Shown here: piece by piece, positions 6,755 to 15,434 of the stretch | How the letters are laid out: every line of letters starts with the position of its first letter | How positions within the stretch are numbered: position 1 is the first letter of the stretch | Source of the DNA: Hymenobacter sp. | GTDB taxonomy: Bacteria > Bacteroidota > Bacteroidia > Cytophagales > Hymenobacteraceae | Length of the DNA stretch: 61,135 bases | Direction of reading: 5' to 3' | NCBI GenBank assembly: GCA_028288445.1 | Contig: JAQBNT010000230.1 | Span: 1 to 61,135, forward strand | Notes under the pieces: generated by a model | The model's database searches: none | Told to the model about the DNA's origin: nothing | What the model saw: the letters and a program-made list of their open reading frames with translations, nothing else | Translations under genes and position numbers: made by a program

Positions 6755-9700
6755 TTGCGCCCAACTTCTGCCCTTAGCTCATCCGTAAAACCAGCTTCCT
6801 CGTGGGGGCTGCCGTGGCTGTTGCTGCTGGGGGCTGTTTTGTGCTTTGTGGGCGGATATCTGGCCAGCCACTATGCACAAATGCCGGGCGTGGTGCAGCG
6901 CACCGATGTAGCCCGCCTGCAACAGCTGGTGCGCAACGCCGAAACCACGGCCCGCCGCGAAGCCGATACCGTGGCCGCTGAGCTGCCGCGCGGCAATTAC
7001 AGCTTCCGAAAGCTCATCGCCCAGACCACGTACCCTACCTGCGTACTGGAGAATGGCACCCTGCGCTACTGGTCCGATGCGACGCTACGGCCCGAAGCAG
7101 AAGCCGCCACCACGGCTGCCGAGCGCCTGGTAGAAACGCCGGTGGGGCATTTCCTCCAATTGCGCCGGCTGGCGGGTCGGTATCTGATTCTCATTTATTT
7201 GCCTCTGGAACGGCATTACAACATCAGCAACCGCTACCTGCGGGAGGGCGGCGAGCAGGCGCTGTTCCGGGGGCTGGAGCTGCAAGTGGTGGCGGATAGC
7301 GCGGCCCCCGGCCCGGCCCGGTTTGAGGCCCCTGATGGGCGCTACCTGTTTTCTGTTGAGCGCTTGCAGCCCAGGCAGTACGTGCCGCTGGGGTTGCTGG
7401 CGTTGGGCAGCCTGCTGTATGCGATGGGGTGGCTGCTGCTGGCGTGGCGCTGGTGGCGGGCCGGCCGGCCAATTGCCGCCGTGGTCGCATTGGTGGGGCC
7501 GTTGGTGCTGCTGCGGGCGCTGCTGCTGTATCTGGGGCTGCCGTATTCTTTCATCGAATTGCCGTTGTTCGACCCGCGCGTGTACGCGGCGACGTGGTGG
7601 GCACCTTCTTTAGGTGACCTGCTGCTTGATTCCTTGCTGGCCTTGCTCGCAGCCGTGGGGGGCGGGGCGTTGTGGCGGCATTATCAGGTGCCGCTACGGG
7701 TGCGGGCCCCGCGCGCGCTGAGCCGGCAGGTGGTGGCCGCCGTGGTGGTGGGAGGCGCTTTCTGTGGTTGGCTGGGGCTGTTGTTCAGCTATTACACCAC
7801 GGTTTTTGGTAGCTCGCAGCTGAGCCTTGATGTGAGCCGGAGTGTACAGATTACGGGTTTCTGGGTGTTGCTGGCGCTGGCGGTGCTGCTGCACACGGCC
7901 GCGTGGCTGGTGGGCCTGTTCGGCCTGACGCAGTTGGCGGGCACCCTGCTCCAGCATGTGCCGCGCCGCTTGCTGCTGCTGGCCCCCGCGCTGGCTACGC
8001 TGCCGGTGCTGGGAGTGGGCCTGGTGCTGGGGCAGCCGTGGCTGTTGCTGGTGGGCGTGTTACTGCTATTTGCCGCGCTGGTGCGGGCCGTGAACCTGCG
8101 GGCCGCGCCGACTACCAGCAACTACCAGTCCTCGGTGCTGCTGGTGCTGCTGTTGGCCCTCACGTCGGCTACGGGGGCGCTGGCTTTGTATTCCCGGTTC
8201 GAGAAGCAGGTGCTGGTTGATAAGCAGCGCCTGGCGGGGAATCTACTTGTTGATAACGACTTCCAGGGGGAGTTTCTGCTGAGCGAGCAGATGCACAAAA
8301 TTGCGGTCGACCCATTTGTGCGCCGCGCCCTCACTGCCGCTTTCGGGCGGCCCGAGGCGGTGCGCGAACGCATTGCCCGGAAATACCTGAGCCACTACTT
8401 CGATAAGTACGAAAGCACTATTACGCTGTATGACGCGGCCGGCGACCCGGTGGGAGCCGCCAAAGGCACGCCCACCCTGCGCGAAGCCCGCGCGGCCACG
8501 GCGCGCCAGGCCACGCCTACGGGACAGGCCGGCGTGTTTCTGGTGCAGTCTGATAATCCGTTTGGCTCGCGGCGCTACGTGGCGCACATCATCGTGCCGG
8601 GGCAGCGAGTGAGTGGCATTGGCCTGCCGCTGGGCGCGGTGCGGGTGGAGCTGACGCTCAAAAAGCTCACCTCCTACAGCGTGCTGCCGGAACTGCTGGT
8701 GGACCAGAAATTCTTCGAGCCTGGCCTGGCCACCGACCTGAGCTACGCCGGCTACAACCACGGCCGGCTGGTGTACAGCGAAGGCGATTTCGACTACGCC
8801 AACCGCCTGCCCACGGCCCTGCTGGCCGAGCCGCGCCTTTACACGACGGGCATTACGCGCAAGGCTTTCCACCATTTTGCCGTGCGCGGCTCCCTGGACC
8901 GCACGGTGGTGGTGACCACGGCGACGTATTCGGCGGGCGACTGGCTGGCTAATTTTTCGTTTCAGTTTCTGCTCTCCACGTTTTTCTGGCTGCTGCTGGG
9001 CGGCGCGGCCTTGCTGGTGCGCGGCCGGGCGCTGCCCCAGCTCAATTTCAGCACGCGCATTCAGCTGCTGCTGAACGTGGGCATTGTGGTGCCGCTGCTG
9101 GTGGTGAGCGTGGCCACGGCCAGCCAGCTTATCGACTCCTACAAGCGCGACCTGGCCCGCACCTACGAGCGGCGCGGGCAGCTGGCCCTGGAAAGCCTGC
9201 GCCGCCAGCGCCACCTGCTGTCCGACAGCACGGCCCGCCCCACGCTGGCCGCGCTGGCCAAAAACGTGGCCGCCCTCACCGAAACCGACCTCAACCTCTA
9301 CGATGCCCACGGTGAATTGCTGGCCAGCAGCCAGCCCCTCATTTTCGACGCCGGGCTGCTGGGGCCGCTGGTGAACCCGCAGGCCATGGTGGCGCTGCGC
9401 GAGCGCAACCGGCCCCGCGCCCTGCTCACGGAGCGGGCCGGGTCGCTGTCGTTCAATGCGCTGTACCTGCCGGTGCGGGCCGGGGCCAGCGAAAGGGTGG
9501 CCACCGACCTGGCGGGCCACGCCCTGGGGCACGTCGGCGCGGGGGCGACGGCTGACAAGGCGGTGAAATATTCGGTCAGCTCGCCGTTTGATGACGACGA
9601 CGGGTCGGCGGCCGATGAGATGGACATGCCGACCGGGGCCATTCTGGGCTACGTGGGCATTCCGTTCTTCGACTCGGAGAAGGCACTGAATACCAAGCTG

Positions 9701-10645
9701 ACGGAGCTGTTTACCACGATTCTGAACATCTTCACGCTGATGTTTCTGCTGTTTCTGGGGCTGGCGTATGTGGCGGCGCGGCAGCTCACGGCGCCGCTCA
9801 AGCTCATCACCGAAAAGCTCACCCAAACCACGCTCACCGGGGAGAATGAGCTGCTGGACTACCGCAGCTCCGACGACGAAATTGGCCTGCTGGTGCGCGA
9901 GTACAACGCCATGCTCACCAAGCTGGAGGCCAGCAAACGCGAGCTGGCTGCCCAGGAAAAGGAGGCGGCCTGGCGCGAAATGGCCCGGCAGGTGGCCCAC
10001 GAAATCAAGAACCCGCTCACGCCGATGAAGCTGAGCCTGCAATTCCTGCAAAAAGCCATTGCCGAGCGCCGGCCCAATGCCGAGGAGCTCATCGGGCGCA
10101 TCAGCCAGACGCTCATCACCCAGATTGACGTGCTGAGCGACATTGCCACCAGCTTCAGCACCTTCACCAACCTGCCCGCCATGCGCCCCGAGCGGCTGGA
10201 CGTGGCGGCCGTGCTGCGCCGCTGCGCCGGCCTGCACCAGCCCGATACCGACGACGGGGCCCTGGCCCTGCACCTGCCGCCCGACGCCGAAACCGGCCGC
10301 TACGTGGTGTTTGCCGATGAAAACCTGCTGGTCCGCACCTTCAACAACCTGCTGATAAACGCCCGCCAGGCCGTGCCCGAGGGCCGCGCCCCGCACATCG
10401 ATGTATCGCTGGAAGCAGCCGGCGCGGGCAGCGTGCGGGTGGCCATCCGCGACAACGGCGCGGGCATACCGGAGGAGGTGCGCGAGAAGGTGTTCGTGCC
10501 CAATTTCACCACCAAGGCCAGCGGCTCGGGCATCGGGCTGGCGGTGGCCAAGCGCGGCATCGAGAGCGCGGGGGGCAAAATCTGGTTTGAAACCCGGGTG
10601 GGGGAGGGGACGGACTTTTTTATCGAGCTGCCGCTGGCAGGGTAG
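6755..10645 (+). CDS. Very large membrane sensor histidine kinase (NtrY-like output)
   Basis: About 1296 residues. The N-terminal ~500 residues hold eight or more hydrophobic helices, then comes an extracytoplasmic region (~500-770), a helix near FQFLLSTFFWLLLGGAALLV, a second sensory segment with flanking helices, a HAMP linker (ARQLTAPLKLITEKL), the phosphoacceptor motif VAHEIKNPLTPMKLS, and an ATPase domain with N-box NNLLINARQAVPEG, G1 DNGAGIPEEV and G2 GSGIGLAVAKRGIESAGG. It should autophosphorylate on the His of VAHEI and signal across the inner membrane. No response-regulator gene is adjacent. No ATG lies before the first helix; the frame is open from 6644 (GTG), and I chose TTG 6755 because of a promoter-like box at 6691. 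The start is uncertain. GC content is visibly higher than in the oxidase cluster. Confidence 0.88.
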   Translation: MRPTSALSSSVKPASSWGLPWLLLLGAVLCFVGGYLASHYAQMPGVVQRTDVARLQQLVRNAETTARREADTVAAELPRGNYSFRKLIAQTTYPTCVLENGTLRYWSDATLRPEAEAATTAAERLVETPVGHFLQLRRLAGRYLILIYLPLERHYNISNRYLREGGEQALFRGLELQVVADSAAPGPARFEAPDGRYLFSVERLQPRQYVPLGLLALGSLLYAMGWLLLAWRWWRAGRPIAAVVALVGPLVLLRALLLYLGLPYSFIELPLFDPRVYAATWWAPSLGDLLLDSLLALLAAVGGGALWRHYQVPLRVRAPRALSRQVVAAVVVGGAFCGWLGLLFSYYTTVFGSSQLSLDVSRSVQITGFWVLLALAVLLHTAAWLVGLFGLTQLAGTLLQHVPRRLLLLAPALATLPVLGVGLVLGQPWLLLVGVLLLFAALVRAVNLRAAPTTSNYQSSVLLVLLLALTSATGALALYSRFEKQVLVDKQRLAGNLLVDNDFQGEFLLSEQMHKIAVDPFVRRALTAAFGRPEAVRERIARKYLSHYFDKYESTITLYDAAGDPVGAAKGTPTLREARAATARQATPTGQAGVFLVQSDNPFGSRRYVAHIIVPGQRVSGIGLPLGAVRVELTLKKLTSYSVLPELLVDQKFFEPGLATDLSYAGYNHGRLVYSEGDFDYANRLPTALLAEPRLYTTGITRKAFHHFAVRGSLDRTVVVTTATYSAGDWLANFSFQFLLSTFFWLLLGGAALLVRGRALPQLNFSTRIQLLLNVGIVVPLLVVSVATASQLIDSYKRDLARTYERRGQLALESLRRQRHLLSDSTARPTLAALAKNVAALTETDLNLYDAHGELLASSQPLIFDAGLLGPLVNPQAMVALRERNRPRALLTERAGSLSFNALYLPVRAGASERVATDLAGHALGHVGAGATADKAVKYSVSSPFDDDDGSAADEMDMPTGAILGYVGIPFFDSEKALNTKLTELFTTILNIFTLMFLLFLGLAYVAARQLTAPLKLITEKLTQTTLTGENELLDYRSSDDEIGLLVREYNAMLTKLEASKRELAAQEKEAAWREMARQVAHEIKNPLTPMKLSLQFLQKAIAERRPNAEELIGRISQTLITQIDVLSDIATSFSTFTNLPAMRPERLDVAAVLRRCAGLHQPDTDDGALALHLPPDAETGRYVVFADENLLVRTFNNLLINARQAVPEGRAPHIDVSLEAAGAGSVRVAIRDNGAGIPEEVREKVFVPNFTTKASGSGIGLAVAKRGIESAGGKIWFETRVGEGTDFFIELPLAG

Positions 10646-10660
10646 GCGGGCGCTGGCAAC

Positions 10661-10764
10661 AAGTCGTCCGGAAGGTCCGGTAAGTCATCCGTAAGGTCCG
10701 GTAAATCGTCCGGAAGCTCTGGTAAGTCGTCCGGAAGGTCCGGTAAGGCACCGGGAGCTCCGGC
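10661..10764. repeat. 21-bp tandem repeat (minisatellite), about five units
   Basis: Consecutive units start at 10661, 10682, 10703, 10724 and 10745, each close to AAGTCGTCCGGAAGGTCCGGT. Units 1 and 4 are identical, units 2 and 3 differ at two to three bases and unit 5 is degenerate and 20 bases long. The repeat fills most of the gap between the histidine kinase stop and the next gene's start. The unit contains CCGGAAGGTCCGG, so single strands can fold into small hairpins. Confidence 0.92.
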
Positions 10765-10827
10765 AAGCCGCCGCCCGGCCCCGGGCACCAAACTTCACGG
10801 GTGGCGCGTTGTGCGCCTGCCACCCCC

Positions 10828-10835
10828 GACCTTTA
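10828..10835 (+). promoter_or_regulatory. Possible -7 box directly before the outer-membrane protein gene
   Basis: GACCTTTA resembles the -7 element and ends only 4 bases before the ATG at 10840. If it is a real -7 box, the transcript would begin at or very near the start codon. Confidence 0.3.
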
Positions 10836-10839
10836 CCGC

Positions 10840-13800
10840 ATGATTCGTCGCTTACGCCTGTGCTTCCCCCTGGTGGGCCTGCTCGTTGCGGCGCTGTTTT
10901 TTCTGAACCGGGAGGCGTGGGCGCAGTCGCGGCCGGCTAAAACCGGCGAGGCGCTGCCGCCCAGTACCCGGCGCTGCCGCTGGGTACGGCTGGCGGCGGG
11001 CCGCGATACGACCAGCTTCGCGCTGCTGGATTCGCTCACGGTGGTGCCGTCGTCAGTGGTCATTAACGGGCGTGGGGCGGACTACGACGGCCGTACCGAC
11101 CGCTACCGCTGGGTGCGGCCCGCGCCGCGCGACAGCAGCGGCGCGGGCCGGGCCGATTCCATTCTGGTGTGCTACCGGGTGCTGCCGCTGCGCCTCACGG
11201 CGGCGCGGTTTCGGCGGCCCCGCAGCCTGATGGACAGCCTGGGCTTCCGGCAGGGGATTTCGCGGTACGAGGATTTCTCGGTGAAGGAGCAGATTCTGAA
11301 CACGCCGGGCGTGAGCAAAACGGGGAATCTGAGCCGGGGGCTGAGCTTTGGCAATACCCAGAACGTGTTTGTGAACTCGGCCCTGAACCTGCAATTGGAG
11401 GGGCAATTGGCGGAGAATATTCACCTCACGGCCGCCATTTCCGACCAGAACGTGCCCTTCCAGCCCGAGGGCAATACCCAGCAGCTCCAGCAGTTCGACA
11501 AAATCTACATCACCCTCACCAACCCCAACTGGAACCTGACGGCCGGCGACGTGGTGCTGCGCAACAAGCCCGACTACTTCTTGCGCTACTACAAAAACAT
11601 CCAGGGCGCGGCCGTGGAGGCCAATTTCGGGCCGCCCATCGTGGGGCTGAGCGGCTTTGGGGCGACGCAGGGCGTGGCCAACGCGGTGTTTCTGAACGGC
11701 GTGGCCGGGCAGGTGCCGGGCGGCGGGGTGGCCGGGCCGTCGCCGGCCACGCTCAACCCGCCGGCCATCAGCCAGCCCCAGCTTACGGACCCGAACCGGC
11801 AGGTGCCCGGCACCGGCGCACCGCTGGGAGGCGACCAGGCCGGCCTGGCGGGTGCCACCGTGCGCAGCGCCGGGGTGCGCAGGGGGCTGGCGTGGCGCTC
11901 GTCCACGTCGATAGCGGGCGGGGTGGCAAAGGGCAAATTCGCCAGCACCGACGTGGCCCCCATCGAAAACGTGCAGGGACCCTACCGGCTGAACGGGCCG
12001 AATGGCGAGCAGTTCATTATCGTGCTGGCCAATTCGGAGAAGGTGTATCTGGATGGCCGCCTGCAGGCCCGGGGCTTCGATGCCGACTACACCATCGATT
12101 ATAATCTGGCCGAAGTCACGTTCACGCCGCGCCACCTCATCACCCGCAACTCGCGGATTAAGATTGATTTCGAGTATTCGGACCTCAACTATTCCCGCTC
12201 GCTGGTGGCCGCCAGCCACTACCAGCAGCTGGGCCGCCTGAACGTACACGCCAACCTTTACCAGGAAGCCGACAACCCCGACAACGCCCCCAACCTCAAC
12301 CTGAACGACAGCCTGCGCGCCGACCTGCGCCGGGCCGGCAACGTGGCCGTGGCCACCGCCACCGGCGGCGACTCGGTGGCCTACGACCGCCGCATTGTGC
12401 AGTACCACCGCGATGTGCGGCTGGTGGGCAGCCAGCGCGTGCCGGTGTTCACCTACGTGGGGGCCGATTTGCCGATTGACTCATTGCGCGGCTCCTACAC
12501 CGTGCGCTTCACCGACGTGGGCCAGGGCAACGGCGATTACGTGCGCAGCACCAACCCCCGCTTCCTCACCACCAACGGCACCGTGTACGAGTACCTGGGG
12601 CCGGGCCTGGGCCGCTACCGCCCGGTGCGCCTCATCCCCACGCCCCTGCTGAAGCAGATGGTGACGGCCGGCCTCAGCTACCAGCTGGATAGTAGTACGA
12701 CGGTGTTTGCCGACGTGGCCCGCTCGCGCCTCGACCGCAACCGCTTCTCCTCGGAAAGCGACCAGGACGGGGCCATGCACGTCGGCTACGCGGTGCAGGA
12801 CCGCCGGCTGCCCGCCGCTTTGGCCACCGGCGTTTTGAAAGATTACCGCCTGCGCTCGACCCTCGATTACGAATATACCGGCAAGCGCTTCGCGCCGATT
12901 GACCGCTACCGGGATATTGAGTTTGACCGCAATTGGAGCAATGTGAGCACCACGGCCAGCACCGGCACCACCCCGGTGGCGCGGGAGGATAATATCTTCA
13001 ACTTCAGTGCGGGGGTTAATAAGGACGCGAATAATGGCGTGAACTACCGCTTGAGCCGCCGTTTCCGGCCGGGCGAGGTGAACGGGCTGCAGCACTGGCT
13101 GGACGCGGCCCAGAAAGTGGGCAACCTGGAAATGCGCGGCTCGCTGTTTCTGCTGAATTCGGATGCCGGGCGCTTCCATTCCAACTGGGCGCGGGGGGAG
13201 GCCACGGGGCGCTTCGTAGGCGGGCGCATCGTGCCCGGCTACGCCTATCGGTTCGATAAAAACCGGGTCACTGCCGCCACGTCGGACACCATTCGCTCGG
13301 CCAATTATTTTGATGAGCACGACGTGTTTATCCAGAGCCGTGACTCGGCCCGCACCCAGTTCCGCCTCGACTATACCTACCGCCGCGACCAAACCCCCAA
13401 CGCCGAGCAAAACGCCCTGCAACGGCGCGGCACCGCCCAAACCTGGCAGGGCACGCTGGCTTCGCGCCTGGGCAAAACCCAAGATATCCGGGTGCTGGGC
13501 ACCTTCCGCGACCTCGACTCGCTGGGCCTGGCCCGCAACCGTACGGTGCTGGGGCAGGTGTTCTACAATGCCGGCCTGCTGCAAAACCAAATTCGCTCCG
13601 AGCTGAACTACAGTGTGGCCACCGGCCGCGAGCTGAAACGCGACTACTCGTTTCTGGCCGTGCCGGCCGGGCAGGGCACGCACTACTACGCCGGCGACCT
13701 CAACGGCAACAGCCGCGAGGACAAGGACGAGTTTTTTGAGGCCCAGACGCCGGACGCGCAGTACCGCACCTACATCAAAGTATACCTGCCCACCACCGAT

Positions 13801-14697
13801 TACATCACGGCCTTCACCAACCGGCTGGCCTACCGCCTCACCACGGCCGCCCCGCGTGGCTGGCGCGAGGCCGGCGGCTGGCGGGGAGCGGCCTCGCGGT
13901 TCGCTACGCTCACCAGCATCACCGTGGACCGCCGCACCACCGACCCGTCGGTGCTCAAGCGCCTTAGTCCCTTCAGCTTTGATAAGGAGGATGCCCAGCT
14001 GCTGGCGTTTAATCAGCTGTTCCGAAACACGCTGTATTTTAATCGGTCGAATCCCATTTTCGGAGCCGAATTCACGGTGCAGCAGACGCAGCAGAAGACG
14101 CTGTTGGCGCAGGGTTCCGATTTGCGCAATCTCACCACCCAGAGCCTGCTGCTGCGCCGCACGCTGGCCACCTCGTTCACGGGCCGCCTCACGGGCTCGC
14201 GCGACATCCGCGAATCGACCAGCAGCTACCTGCTGGCCCGCAACTACCGCCTGCTGATTTACGCCATCCAGCCCGAAATCAGCTACCAGCCCACGCCCAG
14301 CCTGCGCCTGACGGGCACTTATGCCCACACCTTCAAGCAGAACACGCTCGATGCACCCCTGGTCACGCTGCCCACGCCCACCCCGGCCGAAACCCACCCC
14401 GGCCTTTTCGATGATTTGGGCCTCGAAGCCCGCCTGAGCCAGGTGAGCAAGCGCACCATTTCGGCTGCCACGCACTACACCCGCGTGCAGTTCGATGTGG
14501 ACCCCACCGCCCTCAACTCCGTGGTGGCCATCGAAATCCTCAACGCCCTGCGCCCCGGCAGCAACTTCACCTGGAACCTGAACGTGGAGCAGCGCCTCAG
14601 CAACGGCCTCAACATCACGCTGGCCTACGACGGCCGCAAAGCCAGCAACCTCAACACCGTACACACCGGCCGCATGCAGGTGGCGGTGCTGTTTTAA
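10840..14697 (+). CDS. Large outer-membrane beta-barrel protein, SprA-like N-terminal region
   Basis: A 1285-residue exported protein. A signal peptide (MIRRLRLCFPLVGLLVAALF, ending near AWAQS) is followed by a region resembling the first part of the gliding/T9SS protein SprA: LSRGLSFGNTQNVFVNSALN, LQLEGQLAENIHLTAAISDQ and NVPFQPEGNTQQLQQFDKIY, then many alternating polar/aromatic strands typical of a beta-barrel. The final residue is Phe (RMQVAVLF), as expected for a barrel inserted by BAM. SprA itself is ~2400 residues, so this is a shorter relative or a separate family. Function unknown; surface location inferred. A GTG lies in frame at 10801, but the ATG at 10840 gives the proper signal peptide. 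It converges with the exonuclease gene with only 10 bases between the stops. Confidence 0.8.
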   Translation: MIRRLRLCFPLVGLLVAALFFLNREAWAQSRPAKTGEALPPSTRRCRWVRLAAGRDTTSFALLDSLTVVPSSVVINGRGADYDGRTDRYRWVRPAPRDSSGAGRADSILVCYRVLPLRLTAARFRRPRSLMDSLGFRQGISRYEDFSVKEQILNTPGVSKTGNLSRGLSFGNTQNVFVNSALNLQLEGQLAENIHLTAAISDQNVPFQPEGNTQQLQQFDKIYITLTNPNWNLTAGDVVLRNKPDYFLRYYKNIQGAAVEANFGPPIVGLSGFGATQGVANAVFLNGVAGQVPGGGVAGPSPATLNPPAISQPQLTDPNRQVPGTGAPLGGDQAGLAGATVRSAGVRRGLAWRSSTSIAGGVAKGKFASTDVAPIENVQGPYRLNGPNGEQFIIVLANSEKVYLDGRLQARGFDADYTIDYNLAEVTFTPRHLITRNSRIKIDFEYSDLNYSRSLVAASHYQQLGRLNVHANLYQEADNPDNAPNLNLNDSLRADLRRAGNVAVATATGGDSVAYDRRIVQYHRDVRLVGSQRVPVFTYVGADLPIDSLRGSYTVRFTDVGQGNGDYVRSTNPRFLTTNGTVYEYLGPGLGRYRPVRLIPTPLLKQMVTAGLSYQLDSSTTVFADVARSRLDRNRFSSESDQDGAMHVGYAVQDRRLPAALATGVLKDYRLRSTLDYEYTGKRFAPIDRYRDIEFDRNWSNVSTTASTGTTPVAREDNIFNFSAGVNKDANNGVNYRLSRRFRPGEVNGLQHWLDAAQKVGNLEMRGSLFLLNSDAGRFHSNWARGEATGRFVGGRIVPGYAYRFDKNRVTAATSDTIRSANYFDEHDVFIQSRDSARTQFRLDYTYRRDQTPNAEQNALQRRGTAQTWQGTLASRLGKTQDIRVLGTFRDLDSLGLARNRTVLGQVFYNAGLLQNQIRSELNYSVATGRELKRDYSFLAVPAGQGTHYYAGDLNGNSREDKDEFFEAQTPDAQYRTYIKVYLPTTDYITAFTNRLAYRLTTAAPRGWREAGGWRGAASRFATLTSITVDRRTTDPSVLKRLSPFSFDKEDAQLLAFNQLFRNTLYFNRSNPIFGAEFTVQQTQQKTLLAQGSDLRNLTTQSLLLRRTLATSFTGRLTGSRDIRESTSSYLLARNYRLLIYAIQPEISYQPTPSLRLTGTYAHTFKQNTLDAPLVTLPTPTPAETHPGLFDDLGLEARLSQVSKRTISAATHYTRVQFDVDPTALNSVVAIEILNALRPGSNFTWNLNVEQRLSNGLNITLAYDGRKASNLNTVHTGRMQVAVLF

Positions 14698-14707
14698 GGC
14701 CGAAAAA

Positions 14708-15322
14708 CTAACGAGCCAACGCCATTCGCTGCTTGGCCGCCCGCGCCGCCAGCCCGGCCGTGAGCTCGCGCTGCTTGAAGCACAGCGGCAGCGAAGTGCC
14801 CGAGCGGAAGGCGCGAACCGTGATTTCAGCGCAGGCGCGGGCGTCGCTCAGCGCATCGTGGTGGCTGAGGGGAATGCCGAACTGGCCGGCCACGTGGTCG
14901 AGCTTGTGGCGCTCGAAATGAGGCCAGCACAGCTTGGCCAGCTTCACCGAGCACAGGGCGTGGAAGGCGGGAATGGGCAGGCCAAAATCGCGGCAAGTGT
15001 ATTCGAGCACGCTCACATCGAAGGCGGAATTATGGGCCGCTATGGGCTGCTGGTGCAAGTAGGGCAGGAGCAGGGGCCACACGTCGGCCAGGCTGGGGGC
15101 GTGGTGCAGCTCGGCTTCCGAAATGCCGTGCACCTGCTGGTTGCGCCAGTCCATGCGCAGCACGCGGGGGCGGAGCAGGGTGGCGTAGGTTTCCACAATC
15201 TGGCCGCCGCGCACCCGCACCACGCCCACGGCGCAGGCACTGTCGCGCCGCTCGTTGGCGGTTTCAAAGTCGATGGCCGTGAAGTCGAGGTTGGCCAGCG
15301 CCTGAGTAATTTCTGCTTGCAT
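14708..15322 (-). CDS. DEDDh 3'-5' exonuclease (DnaQ-like)
   Basis: A 204-residue exonuclease-domain protein related to the epsilon subunit of DNA polymerase III. The three Exo motifs are visible: FTAIDFETAN (Asp and Glu, Exo I), AHNSAFDVSVLEY (Exo II) and SHHDALSDARACAEI (Exo III, with the catalytic His-x4-Asp). Activity would be metal-dependent 3'-5' hydrolysis of DNA or RNA; repair or turnover role inferred. No polymerase or GIY-YIG domain is fused. I start it at the ATG 15322; a TTG three codons upstream is in frame. A 23-base inverted repeat occupies the gap to the upstream membrane-protein gene. Confidence 0.88.
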   Translation of the reverse strand: MQAEITQALANLDFTAIDFETANERRDSACAVGVVRVRGGQIVETYATLLRPRVLRMDWRNQQVHGISEAELHHAPSLADVWPLLLPYLHQQPIAAHNSAFDVSVLEYTCRDFGLPIPAFHALCSVKLAKLCWPHFERHKLDHVAGQFGIPLSHHDALSDARACAEITVRAFRSGTSLPLCFKQRELTAGLAARAAKQRMALAR

Positions 15323-15337
15323 AATAGGCAAGTTAGG

Positions 15338-15434
15338 ACGCTGCGCTTAATGAGGAATGAAGAATGAGCAATAAGGAATGGAAATCCGACCAATTCTTTA
15401 TTCTCGATTCCTCATTCCTCATTAAGCGCAGCGT
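15338..15434. repeat. Perfect 23-bp inverted repeat between two minus-strand genes
   Basis: Arms 15338-15360 and 15412-15434 are exact reverse complements (ACGCTGCGCTTAATGAGGAA plus TGA), separated by 51 bases rich in further AATGAGGAAT/ATTCCTCATT-like words. The right arm encodes the last residues and TGA stop of the upstream membrane-protein gene (ends ALNEE). No T-run follows either arm, so this looks like an interspersed palindromic element rather than a simple terminator. Confidence 0.85.

Noticed and set aside
8243..10396. 717-codon open frame on the minus strand opposite the histidine kinase
   Set aside because: The kinase frame carries unmistakable HisKA and ATPase motifs; the opposite frame is low-complexity (Gly/Gln/His-rich) and is an effect of high GC.
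10661..10764. Possible CRISPR array
   Set aside because: Units are contiguous with no spacers and there are no cas genes.
10300..10791. Minus-strand frame with LPDLPDD-type repeats across the minisatellite
   Set aside because: The repeated peptide is only the translation of the 21-bp repeat, and the frame overlaps the kinase ATPase domain.
12481..14664. 727-codon minus-strand frame opposite the outer-membrane protein
   Set aside because: Composition is unnatural (Gly, Val, Ala, His repeats), no domain seen, and the plus frame has a signal peptide and barrel pattern.
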